From positions 1-47,935 of the IMG/VR virus record IMGVR_UViG_3300024348_000072: 47,935 nt of DNA, one strand, 5' to 3'. The notes beneath the pieces are model-generated. The model worked only from the letters and a program-made list of their open reading frames with translations. It made no database searches and had not been told where the DNA came from. The stretch is from a virus. The stretch's first letter is position 1; the number at the start of each line of letters is the position of its first letter. Shown one piece after another: positions 6,801-16,280 of this stretch. The translations under genes were made by a program, and so were the position numbers.

Positions 6801-9800
6801 CTGACCTCAGCACGAGTCATGCGTCGACCCTTGGTTTCATTGGTCAGTTGCTCAATGTCTGCTTCGGCGTCCTTGATGCCGCGTGCGGCGGATTGTTTGC
6901 CGATACCGAACTCGTCAAAGCCACGCGGGTGGATTTCAGCCGCCGTAGCCGCGTCTGCGTCTGCGGCACTCATTCCCTCTGCCTGCTTACGCTGAGAGCG
7001 AATGTCAAAGAGTTGGCTGTAGTAGTCTCCGTCCGGCTTCTTGAAGTCAGAGATGTTCTTCGAGGAGATTTCAAGGATGGACTCCATGGCCACATCAAGG
7101 GCGGTTCCACCTTTGATGCCCATGATTTGCTTGACCGCATCCTTGAACTTAGACCAAGCGTTCGTCTCGCCCATCTTGATGGTCTTCAGATAGGCCTTGA
7201 ACTCAGCGTTAGTGGAGGCGTGGGCGATGAACTCGTTGATGTCAGCAATCGGATACTGTCCGGCCGAGGCCAGTCTATCCATGTCTGCACCTGGGCCAAA
7301 GATGTTGCGGGCTGCGTTATTCGGGTCGTCTCGAAGTTTGTCGAGTTTGTCGGCACTAAGCGGCTTGCTGTTATCTTTCTGTTCAGACAACACCTTCAGG
7401 TAGGTCTGGACAAGCCTGCGTACGGCCTTGTCCGAGTTGGGGCTTTGGGCGTATGCACGAAGACGGTCGAAATACTTCGTCCCGCTGGACCCCATGACGT
7501 CGGCACCGGTGTTACCGGTGATGACACCTACGGTTCCGAAGATGGCTCGGTTGACCTTGTCAGCCGTAGCACTATGCACGATTTCGTGCATCACGATTTC
7601 AAGTGCCATCTTGGGGTCAGACAGCTGTTCGCGGCTGAACTTGATGCCACCAAACTTGGTACCCGTCGAGATGTTGCCCGACTCAGGCCTCCAGCCTGGG
7701 GTGTAACCGGAAGCCTCTCCGCCGTTCTTGCCCCAAGCACCAACAACTACTTCAAGACTTTTGGCGTCTTGGTTCTTCAGTAGGTACTCGGCAAGTCTTC
7801 CAAGTTCAGGGTCGATACCCTGCATGTCCTTGCTCTTGGAGTTCTTGACGATGCGTTCAAGCACGTCCTTGACCTTGGATTGACCCTTGAACGTCATGTT
7901 GACGACATCTCGGGCGGCAGCAGACAGACCGTAATACCTCGCTTCTTCTTCCCAGAACTGACCCGGACGGTTATCGCGTCCTTCAACAGGGCTTACCACT
8001 TCCATGCCCTTGCCTCGTCGGCCTCGGGCTTCGTGGGTGAACTGCTGGTGTCCGCCGATTTGCTTCTTGTTTTCACGCCGGAAATCGGTGGTTTCGATGC
8101 GGTCACGGTTTGCGGCTTCAGCCTCGAACTCGTAAAGACGACCACGTTGGACGTCGACTTCTGCACGAACGGCGGCCATTTCAGCCTCAGACGCACCGGA
8201 TGCTTTCATTTCAGACACGCGTGCGTTGTTGGCTTCGACCTCCATGGACAGGCGGTCCACTTCGGCGTCCAACTCAGCACGGGTCATGTTCTCAGGAACG
8301 ATGTCCGTAGTGCGACCTTCTTCACGACGCATCTCCGGCATGGCCTTACGACGCTCGTTGATGGCCTTTTCGACTTCACGCCAGTAGGGGCGACCCTGCT
8401 CCTTGAGGGCGTCTCGAGCCTGCATCAGTTCGTCGATGGTCAGTCGGTCAAAGCGACCACGGGCCCAGTTTAGGGCCTGAACAGGGTCACGCTTGACGCG
8501 AGGTGCTTCTACGTTGGGGTTCTCGAACGTCTCTTTTTGACTCTCACGCTGGACGATACGGCTACGGTCAAGACGCTCCCAGTTGCCTTGCTGGCGACCA
8601 CGGGCGTTGAGTTCGACCTTTGCGGCACGAAGGCGTTCTTCGTTGACCTTGATTTCTGTAGCCAACTGGGTTGCTTCAGGCGAGCGGTTGCGGCCGTCAC
8701 GCTTGTTCAATTCAGACAGACGCTCGCGGTCAGAACGGATTTGGTCAGGAAGACCCCGGACCATGTCGTTCAACTGAGACTTAGGAGTGGTTTCCGGGAC
8801 AAATCCACCAAGGGCGGTGTTGCGGTCGCCTTCGTTGCCGTATTGACGGTGGCGGTTCTGCATTTCCTCGGTGACCAAGCGGAGCAAGTCTGGGTCAGCG
8901 GAGCCCTTGTTCTTCTCAAGACGCGTCTGAAGGTCGACAAGTTCGTCGTAGGTAAGGCGAGAAGGGTCACCGGTTTCGGTAAGGGCTTCAGGGCCGGTAC
9001 GTTCCTGTCGGCGTTCCCAAACCTGCGGCTTAGCAAGGGGGTCACGGACACGGTCACGGCCGGTAGTGCCACCTTGAGGGGCTGGCTGGGAGGCCTGATT
9101 TTTACGGGCTTCACGCTCGTCAAACTTCCGGGCAGCCATGTCGATGAACTGCTGGTCAATGCCCTGGATTTTCTGAAGTTCAGCAAGACCACGCTCCTTT
9201 GAAACAGAGGTTCGGTCGACGAGTTTCTCGATGGAACGCTGGATGGCTTCGGTGGCCTGACCGGTGGAAACCTTGCCGTCAGACACTTCACGCATCAGGC
9301 TACGCAGCTGCATTAGTTCGACTTCGGCCCTCGGGGGAAGTAGGCGGGCCTGGTTACCAGACATCTTCATGGAGTCCATCTTTGCATGATGACGCTCCAT
9401 GATTTCACGATTGTAGGCGGGCGTACCCGGGCGAATGTGAGCAGGCATAGGCTGCTCCCAACGCGGTAAGTTGCTGGTTTCGGCCGGTGCTTCTGCTGGC
9501 TTAGCCTCAAAGGTGCTAAGACCTGCCTGCTTGTCCTGCTGTCTGAGGAGGTCATTCAGGTCCTCGCTAAGCATTTCGAGTTCCGGCCTGAGACGGTTGG
9601 GATTTCCTTCACCACGTTCCAGCTTTCCCTTCACATCCTCGATACGCTGGTAGTGGTCTGCAATCTGGTTCTCGAGCGAGTCTCCTTGTACGGAACGATT
9701 TCCAAGCATCGAGAAGCCACTCGCAGACTTTGAGTAGCGGTAAGTGGTGTCGTTTTCAAGACGCGTAGATGCGTCATAATGAGCCGCGTAGATGGCGTCG

Positions 9801-12800
9801 CGTTCCGCTTCGGAGATGCGACCGGCCTGGAAGTCTTCTCCGGCCTTGAGGACATCGTCAAAGGTCTTGGCTTCGGCCTTCTCATTGGCATCCCGGCGTT
9901 GGACGTCTAAGTCGAACTTTTGACGCCACTCACGATAGGGCATGTCGCCGATACCCCTTACGTTAATGGTGATGTTGTCGGGACCGACAATGGCTGCCAG
10001 GGCTTTAGACGAGGCACTAAGGTCAGACACATCAGACAGGCGGTAGCTAATCTGCGTCATACCCTGTGCGTCCGCTTCGTTGTTCACGCGATGCACGAAC
10101 TCAGACAGGAGGCCCTTGAGCATGCCCTGGTTTCGCATGCCAGGGTGGGTATCGAAACGCTCGATGTAGACTTCAGGAGTTCCGTCCTTGGTGGTCTGGA
10201 TTTGTCCGATGATTTCCGTGGCTACACGACGACCTTCTTCACCTCGATAAAGGTTTGACAGGCCGGTGTAGTCCGGTCGACCAGTTGCACTTGTGGGGAC
10301 AGGGATTTCCTTGTCCGAACGGAGCAGCAGGTGGACCGTGTTCATCCGGGTTGGTGACCCAGGGATGACGCCCCTGACTGCACCATTGAGCGACTCGTTT
10401 TCGCTCAAGACCTCAAGGGTCAGGTTGTCGCCGCGAGACGAAGTCTGTCTGAGCGTGTCTGAAAGACCTCGAGAAAGAGGTGCCTGAGCGGCAGCCTGGC
10501 CACCGCCAAGGCGTGCGTCCGGATTGTCGAGTTCCCGGAAACGGCCTACATCCCGGGCGGCCTGGTCTGGGGTGGCTGCTGGAATAGCTGCCCGAGATTG
10601 ACTGCTTCCTGGGAGTCGAGGCTCTGCCCGTCCATAGTTTGCGGTAAGGGGGACCTGCTCGGCGTTTGACTGGGGAAGGACGGGACGGACGGGGGAAGAT
10701 AGCTGCCTGTCTCCGGTGAGGGCGAGAGGGGTTGCGTTGACGCTGCGTCCGGTCGCGTCGAGGGGTTGCCCTGTCTGAGGATGGAATTGAGTTCCTCGCT
10801 TCCCTCCGTGACCTGAGTAGAGTTTCGTCTGCTCGTTTCGTTCCTTGGTGGCTGCATCAATAGCTCGACGTAGTCTTGGGCTGATGCTTGCGTCGGTTCC
10901 CAAGCCAAGAACTTGGCCGTACCGGCCCCCGAAGGTGCCTGGCTTGAACTCAGCGGAGTCCCAGCCTTGTTGTTGTTCGTATTTGCCTTCATAAGCGATT
11001 AGTCGGACGGTTGCGTTGTGACCGCTGTCGCGGCCGATAGTGTTTTCCCAGGCTCGGCGGGATGCCTCTGCCAGGACCATCTTATCGGGCACCTGGCCCA
11101 TAAAGTCAAACATTCGGACACCACCCTCATGGCTCATGGGGCCGACGGAGTCGGCAACATCCATCTGGTAGTCGTCCTTCAGTATTCTTGCAACTTCCTT
11201 TGAAAAGGCGATTGTTTCGGGCCTGTTCAACTTGCGACCGGCGTCAATTTGGATGGCGGTCCCCATCTGGTTCTCGCCCTTGTACCCAGGGTAATTGCCA
11301 TCTAAGGTTGGTTGCAGGTCGTGTCTGATAACAGACCAGCCCACGCCCTTTTGGCCGTGAGCTGCAGACAGGGAGGTTGCGAACTGTCCGACTCGACGCA
11401 TGGCGTCTGCCATGTCCGAGCCTGGCTGAAGCGTGAAACGGAAGGCAGACGCACCGTTGTTTTGCATCACGCCACCCTCGCTCCAGAAGCCGGTGTCTAC
11501 AGACTCCGTAGGCCTTGGCAGACCAAGTTCAGCAGCGGCGGTGTCAATCAGGTTGCGACCTGCCGGTCCGCTAAAGATGGAGGAATGGACTTCAGGAAGA
11601 CGAGCAGTCGGAACGTCCATGGTGCCAGCGGCATTACGCTGGGACTCGATGTTCGTTACGCCTTCCGGGGCAAGACCAGGGCGGGCTGCGGTAGCATCAG
11701 GGGCCATGGTTGCCGCACCACGAGGACCAGTAAGGGCCTCCGCTGGAAGGGTTCCAGGCTTAGCCATCGGCTGGTTGGTATCGGGGTTGATGCCGTTGTT
11801 GATGAGTTCCTGGCGGCGGCGGGCTTCATTGGCGAGGTCAACGGGGCTGGTGCCCTTTTGACCTCCCTTTGCCGGGTCAATACCACCACGACCACCGGCA
11901 CGACCACCAGAGGTGGCTGCCAGGAGTTCGTCAGGGTGGTAGTAATGGCCGGTTTCCTGGAAAAGTTTAAGGCGTTCCTCCTGCATACGCTGGAGAACAT
12001 CACCGACTTCGACGTCGCCCTTGGCGGCTTTGTCAGCCGTAAAGCCCTGCTTCTCAAGTTCAGCAAGAACGCGAGCACGCTCGGCTTCGTCTGCGGTAGA
12101 ACGCTGGACCCTGTCTGCGGCCTCTTTTGCGGTAAGTTCCTCGCCTTCCTTCATCAACTTGGCAGCAGCCGGACTGAGTTCGACAGGCTTGGCTTCAGGC
12201 TGTGCGAGGTTACGGAGGTCAAGACGACCTCCGACGGTCTTTTCTCCTTCTTGAGGTTGATAGATTACCTGTCCGTCTGCGGTGGTAATTGGCTTTTGCG
12301 GCTGACCGGCAGGTGCGGCATAATTCCTGCCATACACAAGAGGGCTTAGAGGAACGCCACCAGAACCGTATGTCTGTGCCTTAAATCCATCTCCAAAAAG
12401 GGTAGCAAGGGTGGCCTCTCTGACGACGTCTGGCGTCTGTGCAAAGTTCCTGTCCATGTCTGAAAGACCGACATCAAGAACCCGTTTCATGCCAGCATCG
12501 ACGCCGACCTTGTGCATGCCACCCGCAGACAGCATGGGAATGTTACCCAATGCGTGCTTTGTGATGCCACCAGTAAAAGCGAGAGACGACAGTAGTTCCG
12601 GAACTGACGACGTCATGTTTGCGAAGTCGCCACGCTGATACTGGTCGTAGACGTGCTTGCCAGCCTCATAGCTTCCTTTGCCCATGTCATACATGAACAT
12701 GCCCTGAAGGCCTGTGTCTCCAAGAGTTAGCAAGCGTGCCTTGTTGACTGCACTCGTGGTGGCGGCAGACGCCGCACCCGTCTGAGCCATAACCGAAGGA

Positions 12801-14023
12801 AGTGCGGCCTGGGCCTGTCGTGCCTTCCCTCCGACGAACTTTGTGACACGACCGAGGGGGCTGTTGAAGAACTCCGGGAGAGAGTAGCCAACATTCAACG
12901 CAGAAGCACCCACGTTGTAGATGCCCTTGCCGACCGCACCCATGGTTGAGTCGTTGTTTCCGATAAACTGAGGGGCGAACACCTCATGCTGAGGTTGAGC
13001 CATCTCTCCGCTCCCGACGAGAGGAAGACCTTTTCCTGGGACACGCTGCTGAAGGCCGAGAGCACCAGCCCAGCGGTTTCCAACAGTATCGTAAGAGTTC
13101 TCCGCATTGAACGGAACCGGCATGTTGTGCACGACATCCTTTGCCTGCGTCAACGGATTGGTAAGGTATCCAATGCCTCCAAGAACGCCGCTGTATTTGG
13201 TGGCCTGATGACCGAGCGTGCTTTCATCCTCCCAGGGCCTGTAAGTTACAGGTGCCTCTGCCCTAAGTTCTCCGGGCTGATTGTATCCAACGACCTCGCC
13301 ATTGTTGTTGGTAATAGGTGTGAACTTAGGGTAGAAAACATCATCCCAAGAACGACCTTCCGGAAGTGCACCCGTCTGGTGGTACGAGCGTACTTCGTTT
13401 GGAAGCCAGTTGCGAGGGGTAGGCATGGCTTCTGCCTGAACGGTTGACTGACGCGGGCCAAACATGGTGCGTCCAAAGTTCATCACGCCAGAAGCAAGCC
13501 TGCTTCCAAGACCTTCAGACAGGACTTCACTTCCAGCCGGATAAGACTCAGGAGCAGCCTTCAGTTCGGTGTTGGCAGGACCGGTGTTCTTGCCGATGAA
13601 CCCAGGGGCAGACCCTGGTTTCATTCTGGGAGTTACAAGGGCCTGCGGTTCGGCCTGTCCTTCGACAGCCGCATCAAGGTGGTATGTGTATTCTTGCCCC
13701 TTCTCGTCTGAGAAAGAGAAGTTTTTGACAGACGGGAAACCGTCTTCGCCGATGTCTACATAGACATCCGTGATTACGTTTGTGGCCCCGCCTGGGACTT
13801 GAAAGCGTCCGCCATTACGGACGCCATCCGGAAAAGCCGAGTTCTTGAACTCAGACAGATGCTGATTGGAGATAGAACGCGTCTCGTCGTAAGACGGGTT
13901 CCAGGTACCAGAGCGTACGCCCCTCGCACCTTCCTGGCTGCTCGGGTCGCCGATAATAGCAATCGGTGTCAGACCGCGTCGCTCAAGTGCCCTGCGTAGG
14001 TCAAAGTTGTCCTTCTTAGCCAT
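3800..14023 (-). CDS. Giant virion (ejection/internal) protein with GNAT-like and HExxH segments
   Basis: A single uninterrupted frame of 3407 residues, about 21% of the window. It is the last large gene of the virion block, where T7 places gp15/gp16, and probably is ejected with or ahead of the DNA. Visible segments: a GNAT-like acetyl-CoA motif (FDTHPGMRNQGMLKGLL, near residue 1290); long charged helical stretches (about 1500-2000) with recurring patterns such as RLTYDELVDLQTRLE and RLTIDELMQARDAL; a zincin motif HEIVHS (H2146-E2147, H2150); and a C-terminal part (about 2970-3240) with PRATLSSLGEP and RPRWANHPLGSVIFNLQSYL, as seen near the C-termini of other giant podovirus proteins. No T7-like RNA polymerase motifs were recognised. 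Codon use and frame are continuous. Confidence 0.85.
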   Translation of the reverse strand: MAKKDNFDLRRALERRGLTPIAIIGDPSSQEGARGVRSGTWNPSYDETRSISNQHLSEFKNSAFPDGVRNGGRFQVPGGATNVITDVYVDIGEDGFPSVKNFSFSDEKGQEYTYHLDAAVEGQAEPQALVTPRMKPGSAPGFIGKNTGPANTELKAAPESYPAGSEVLSEGLGSRLASGVMNFGRTMFGPRQSTVQAEAMPTPRNWLPNEVRSYHQTGALPEGRSWDDVFYPKFTPITNNNGEVVGYNQPGELRAEAPVTYRPWEDESTLGHQATKYSGVLGGIGYLTNPLTQAKDVVHNMPVPFNAENSYDTVGNRWAGALGLQQRVPGKGLPLVGSGEMAQPQHEVFAPQFIGNNDSTMGAVGKGIYNVGASALNVGYSLPEFFNSPLGRVTKFVGGKARQAQAALPSVMAQTGAASAATTSAVNKARLLTLGDTGLQGMFMYDMGKGSYEAGKHVYDQYQRGDFANMTSSVPELLSSLAFTGGITKHALGNIPMLSAGGMHKVGVDAGMKRVLDVGLSDMDRNFAQTPDVVREATLATLFGDGFKAQTYGSGGVPLSPLVYGRNYAAPAGQPQKPITTADGQVIYQPQEGEKTVGGRLDLRNLAQPEAKPVELSPAAAKLMKEGEELTAKEAADRVQRSTADEAERARVLAELEKQGFTADKAAKGDVEVGDVLQRMQEERLKLFQETGHYYHPDELLAATSGGRAGGRGGIDPAKGGQKGTSPVDLANEARRRQELINNGINPDTNQPMAKPGTLPAEALTGPRGAATMAPDATAARPGLAPEGVTNIESQRNAAGTMDVPTARLPEVHSSIFSGPAGRNLIDTAAAELGLPRPTESVDTGFWSEGGVMQNNGASAFRFTLQPGSDMADAMRRVGQFATSLSAAHGQKGVGWSVIRHDLQPTLDGNYPGYKGENQMGTAIQIDAGRKLNRPETIAFSKEVARILKDDYQMDVADSVGPMSHEGGVRMFDFMGQVPDKMVLAEASRRAWENTIGRDSGHNATVRLIAYEGKYEQQQGWDSAEFKPGTFGGRYGQVLGLGTDASISPRLRRAIDAATKERNEQTKLYSGHGGKRGTQFHPQTGQPLDATGRSVNATPLALTGDRQLSSPVRPVLPQSNAEQVPLTANYGRAEPRLPGSSQSRAAIPAATPDQAARDVGRFRELDNPDARLGGGQAAAQAPLSRGLSDTLRQTSSRGDNLTLEVLSENESLNGAVRGVIPGSPTRMNTVHLLLRSDKEIPVPTSATGRPDYTGLSNLYRGEEGRRVATEIIGQIQTTKDGTPEVYIERFDTHPGMRNQGMLKGLLSEFVHRVNNEADAQGMTQISYRLSDVSDLSASSKALAAIVGPDNITINVRGIGDMPYREWRQKFDLDVQRRDANEKAEAKTFDDVLKAGEDFQAGRISEAERDAIYAAHYDASTRLENDTTYRYSKSASGFSMLGNRSVQGDSLENQIADHYQRIEDVKGKLERGEGNPNRLRPELEMLSEDLNDLLRQQDKQAGLSTFEAKPAEAPAETSNLPRWEQPMPAHIRPGTPAYNREIMERHHAKMDSMKMSGNQARLLPPRAEVELMQLRSLMREVSDGKVSTGQATEAIQRSIEKLVDRTSVSKERGLAELQKIQGIDQQFIDMAARKFDEREARKNQASQPAPQGGTTGRDRVRDPLAKPQVWERRQERTGPEALTETGDPSRLTYDELVDLQTRLEKNKGSADPDLLRLVTEEMQNRHRQYGNEGDRNTALGGFVPETTPKSQLNDMVRGLPDQIRSDRERLSELNKRDGRNRSPEATQLATEIKVNEERLRAAKVELNARGRQQGNWERLDRSRIVQRESQKETFENPNVEAPRVKRDPVQALNWARGRFDRLTIDELMQARDALKEQGRPYWREVEKAINERRKAMPEMRREEGRTTDIVPENMTRAELDAEVDRLSMEVEANNARVSEMKASGASEAEMAAVRAEVDVQRGRLYEFEAEAANRDRIETTDFRRENKKQIGGHQQFTHEARGRRGKGMEVVSPVEGRDNRPGQFWEEEARYYGLSAAARDVVNMTFKGQSKVKDVLERIVKNSKSKDMQGIDPELGRLAEYLLKNQDAKSLEVVVGAWGKNGGEASGYTPGWRPESGNISTGTKFGGIKFSREQLSDPKMALEIVMHEIVHSATADKVNRAIFGTVGVITGNTGADVMGSSGTKYFDRLRAYAQSPNSDKAVRRLVQTYLKVLSEQKDNSKPLSADKLDKLRDDPNNAARNIFGPGADMDRLASAGQYPIADINEFIAHASTNAEFKAYLKTIKMGETNAWSKFKDAVKQIMGIKGGTALDVAMESILEISSKNISDFKKPDGDYYSQLFDIRSQRKQAEGMSAADADAATAAEIHPRGFDEFGIGKQSAARGIKDAEADIEQLTNETKGRRMTRAEVREMNDLMREHADREDLFENTAAQNKGFLEAKKDLEAQLGREATYDEVIQEMDFRENTGEPGEYNYRQYERDRKKETRGKSEQDLMDRLREEPGMEGKLPDWYDKELDREVQFQAATSMGMENSTLEKLGIITREDREHRLGEFKPGSFERLDELYQSFVELGGDTDVRKSSEIPADVQKAFKERHGFEYKPEDVNMLGEPRLGNNDVKGLGNEYSMSGNKSFLREEAQASVNAVKKGIEGLRRAKESVTDKETFAQHGVDFVTASFLRSSQAQLDVLADRRQSKVLREVSELLNSTLAGRTDKAAKIGFHTAVSRSQLQFKNELADALRPFEAELKLKDVDGQKQFLEDLGRAMVQPGLPSDPKLATAVTSLRGLYRKMHQYQIRAGIKLDNAGETYVPRMLDNELVLKDRYGFLNAAQKAYETTGMDPVEAREAASEWYDAILRGDSGFSFDQKFVFDSSNLNGEPKHTRSRTFNKVAEGFMEKYYNRNILDATNSYIGRAVKNAEIARRFGAEFEVYQGLQKALISEGNRTALQEMNSLVANQLGTNQLKDYKGQGIINFLNAYSAIHFLPRATLSSLGEPLVTGIRTGNVVDSLSAMGNSLVYMKRKLFADDPDYYHKLAQDVGVVVSELSGQAVSSSVDSRYWTDQTRSGSKYLTDQFFRKTGLHQWTEGTRIASVRAGTVFLRRLAEDINDNGRMKASSVRYLNELGVTDHVAFAKFVKQLEKLDEAGKLALIGRQNGKGPEMYRDALARFTEQVIMNPNAGTRPRWANHPLGSVIFNLQSYLYAFHENVTKRTLRLAKTAASKNELTAMDRMHMLGPAMMLPVLTGVQYLMGEGRDEAFKDPARVNEAKMSEGMKIARAMSRSNLFGRYDFMANAALSARYDKDPATVMLGPVLGTFSEGIKGGVDYFGPRNSENTNTTERRAARLAYDLGVQPLANAAFALGPGKVMGGMGAIGIQATSHPATREFVVKGVAGKPAKPQKRDDDENIIDDLLK

Positions 14024-14060
14024 GTCTGACAGATAGCGTTTCAGACACTACTGTCGAGAC

Positions 14061-15422
14061 TTACTGCTGCAGACCGGTCACGGGGACGAGGACAATCTTG
14101 CCGTCCTGCGTTCGGGCTACGACAAAACGTGGAGACTCCTTGGTGCCACCGTAGTAGTAGTTGCCCTCCTTGGCTCCGGCCAAGTCGGCAGGAGCGGGGC
14201 CTGCAAAACGCGGACGAATGGCAACTCCAGCAGCCACAGACGAGGCAAGGTCGGGTTGAGAGACAATGACGTTGTTCGAGGGTACCGGAATGGTGTCTGC
14301 CATTCGATTGCTGTAATCACCCGTGGCTTTAGGAGTGAACCCAGGTGTCATCTGGAAATCACCTCCAAAATGTGGGAAGTTCCTCGTTTCGGTGCCAACC
14401 TTGTATGTGCCGGTGCCACTAAATGGGTTCCATGATGCACCTTCATCGAAATCACCAGTAGCCATCGTGCCAGCCTGTACGGCAGACTTGATGTCCGGGT
14501 GCATTTCCAATGCCATGTTAAACGCCTCAAGCGGGCTGTAACCAGCGTTTGCGAGTTCCGTGGCAAGGTTAGTGACAGAGTTGGCCTGAAGCGGATTTAG
14601 GGCAAGGGTTCCTTCCCTTGCGTTACCCTCGTTGTCGATGCGTCCAAGTTGTCTGTCGAGTAGGAACGCATAGGGTCCGCCAGGGTACTTGAGGGCTGCG
14701 GTTCCAAGCTGAGTAATAGACTGCTTTCGGCGTTCTTCCGTGATGTTCATCAGGTCGGCCATGCTTACAACCTGACCTCCGGCAACATTAGGAGTGCTGT
14801 AAGTCGTGCTAATTTGGCCGTTATCTTCGACCGACTTGTTGACAACGGTAGCACGGTCCCCTGGAACCACCGGCTTGGTTAGCGTCTGAGTTTTGACTCC
14901 GGATACTGGCATCAGACGTCTTTCTGTTACTACCTTGCCCTTGACCGTGCTCTGAACATTGGTCCAAGAGTGAGGAATACCATCAATGATGTGGACTTCA
15001 GGGTCCTTGGCGGTCGCACTTGAAGAAGGTGCAAGCCCAGGATTGCCAGACAACCCGTGGACCAGGTTGTCGTTCGGGTTGATACCCCAAGCAGCAAGAC
15101 CGGCAGAGCGGGCTTCAGGGGTCAGACCGGCGGCTGGTTTGCCACCCGGGAAAAGGGTGTTCGTTCCAAAGAACTCACGGGTAGCACCAGTTGCCTGCTG
15201 GGGATTAATCGTGTCATTTGCCAACAGCATAGCCCGGATGTGAGGCGGAGTGTGCGGGTCCTCAAGCATCGCTTTGCGGGCCGCAAGACGGTCTGCAAGG
15301 ATTTTGTTTTCGCTGCCGAGTTTGGCTGTCTGACCGAGGTAGAGCTGGCCCTTGGCCTGGGCTTCCGGGTCGACAGCGAAGCCTTCAAGGGCTGCGGTAA
15401 AAGGGTTTTTGGTAGTGGCCAT
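14061..15422 (-). CDS. Internal virion-type protein
   Basis: A 453-residue protein, start MATTKNPFTAALEGFAVDPE, largely hydrophilic with a helical N-terminal part and a Gly/Pro/Thr-rich C-terminal half (VGTETRNFPHFGGDFQMTPG), ending in a beta-like PRFVVARTQDGKIVLVPVTG. No catalytic motif and no family recognised. It sits between the giant protein and two smaller internal virion-type proteins, the position of T7 gp14-gp15. It is therefore most likely an ejection or internal core protein; this rests on gene order only. It ends 37 bp before the giant gene and starts 2 bp after the next upstream gene's stop. Confidence 0.7.
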   Translation of the reverse strand: MATTKNPFTAALEGFAVDPEAQAKGQLYLGQTAKLGSENKILADRLAARKAMLEDPHTPPHIRAMLLANDTINPQQATGATREFFGTNTLFPGGKPAAGLTPEARSAGLAAWGINPNDNLVHGLSGNPGLAPSSSATAKDPEVHIIDGIPHSWTNVQSTVKGKVVTERRLMPVSGVKTQTLTKPVVPGDRATVVNKSVEDNGQISTTYSTPNVAGGQVVSMADLMNITEERRKQSITQLGTAALKYPGGPYAFLLDRQLGRIDNEGNAREGTLALNPLQANSVTNLATELANAGYSPLEAFNMALEMHPDIKSAVQAGTMATGDFDEGASWNPFSGTGTYKVGTETRNFPHFGGDFQMTPGFTPKATGDYSNRMADTIPVPSNNVIVSQPDLASSVAAGVAIRPRFAGPAPADLAGAKEGNYYYGGTKESPRFVVARTQDGKIVLVPVTGLQQ

Positions 15423-15424
15423 GG

Positions 15425-16279
15425 TCAGGTAATTCGTGTGTTATTGTAGAGAGGGTAGGCCTGGCGTCTGCGGTTGTTCATGCCAAAGTTTCCGGTAAAG
15501 GCTCCACCCTGAGCGAGAAGGCTTCCAACTTGTCCGGCATTAGACCCAACAAGGGTGGTAGGTATGGCGGCGGTGGCGGCCGCACCAGTCAATCCTGCCG
15601 CTTTTGCCGCCGCGAGGTATGCCTTCTGTTGCTCGGCAAGTTTAAGCATCTTGTCAGCATTAGACATCCATGGAGTAGTACCCTGTGCTGCGTACCCACC
15701 AGAAACGACGGCAACAGCGTTTAGGATGTCGCCAAGCTGAGATAGGTTGTCACCGGCATGACTTGCGGCTTCGTTCTCAATGTTGGCAACCTGGCCCGAG
15801 CCACGCTTGAAATTGCCTACTTTGCTGATGTTTTGAAGATTTCGTGCGTTGTTGATGCCAAGGTTTAAGTTGGTGTCCGTAAGCGAACCCATGGAAGCCA
15901 TGGCCGTACCTGTGCTCTTGTTGACAGCATCACCTTCTGCGGCTTTAGATGCTGTCTCAGCCTGAACAAGGCGGTTCTGCCCAGACTCACCAAGCCTGCT
16001 GACGGCATCACCAATCGGAATGGCATCAACTGCGGCGTTCATAGCCGCCAGACGCTTGTTCTTATTTTCCTCAAGACCCGTGTCGACGCTCATACGGGTA
16101 TTGCCCTCGACGCCTTCAGCCAAGAGCTTTTCGGCTTCCTTTGTCAGACGTTCCTGACGCTCAGCCTCAAGTTGCTGGACGGCCGTCATGGCCTTCGAGC
16201 TTTTCTGTGCAGCGGCGTATTTGGAAGCAGTACCGGCTGCCAGGGCCGCGTACGTCAGATTGGTCATTAGTTCGCACAT
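15425..16279 (-). CDS. Internal virion-type protein (Ala-rich, helical)
   Basis: A 284-residue Ala/Gly/Asn-rich protein. A helical N-terminal segment (KYAAAQKSSKAMTAVQQLEA) is followed by alternating small-residue helices and a hydrophobic, glycine-rich C-terminal region (AAGLTGAAATAAIPTTLVGS) that could insert in a membrane. This composition is typical of podovirus internal virion proteins that form the ejection channel. ATG 16279 is preceded by GGAAAG, one of the few Shine-Dalgarno-like sequences here; ATG 16267 is an alternative start. It is separated from the upstream gene by 1 bp. Assignment relies on composition and position. Confidence 0.7.
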   Translation of the reverse strand: MCELMTNLTYAALAAGTASKYAAAQKSSKAMTAVQQLEAERQERLTKEAEKLLAEGVEGNTRMSVDTGLEENKNKRLAAMNAAVDAIPIGDAVSRLGESGQNRLVQAETASKAAEGDAVNKSTGTAMASMGSLTDTNLNLGINNARNLQNISKVGNFKRGSGQVANIENEAASHAGDNLSQLGDILNAVAVVSGGYAAQGTTPWMSNADKMLKLAEQQKAYLAAAKAAGLTGAAATAAIPTTLVGSNAGQVGSLLAQGGAFTGNFGMNNRRRQAYPLYNNTRIT

Positions 16280-16280
16280 G

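Noticed and set aside
6032-7783. 583-codon open frame on the plus strand
   Set aside because: It is fully antisense to the giant virion gene; its composition (Leu/Val/Phe-rich, no motifs) is what reversed codon bias gives. The minus frame has recognisable motifs here (HEIVHS).
3800-14023. Virion RNA polymerase (N4-type) as identity of the giant protein
   Set aside because: Size fits, but no T7-like polymerase motifs (for example the TxxGR or the metal-binding Asp motifs) were found in reading the sequence.
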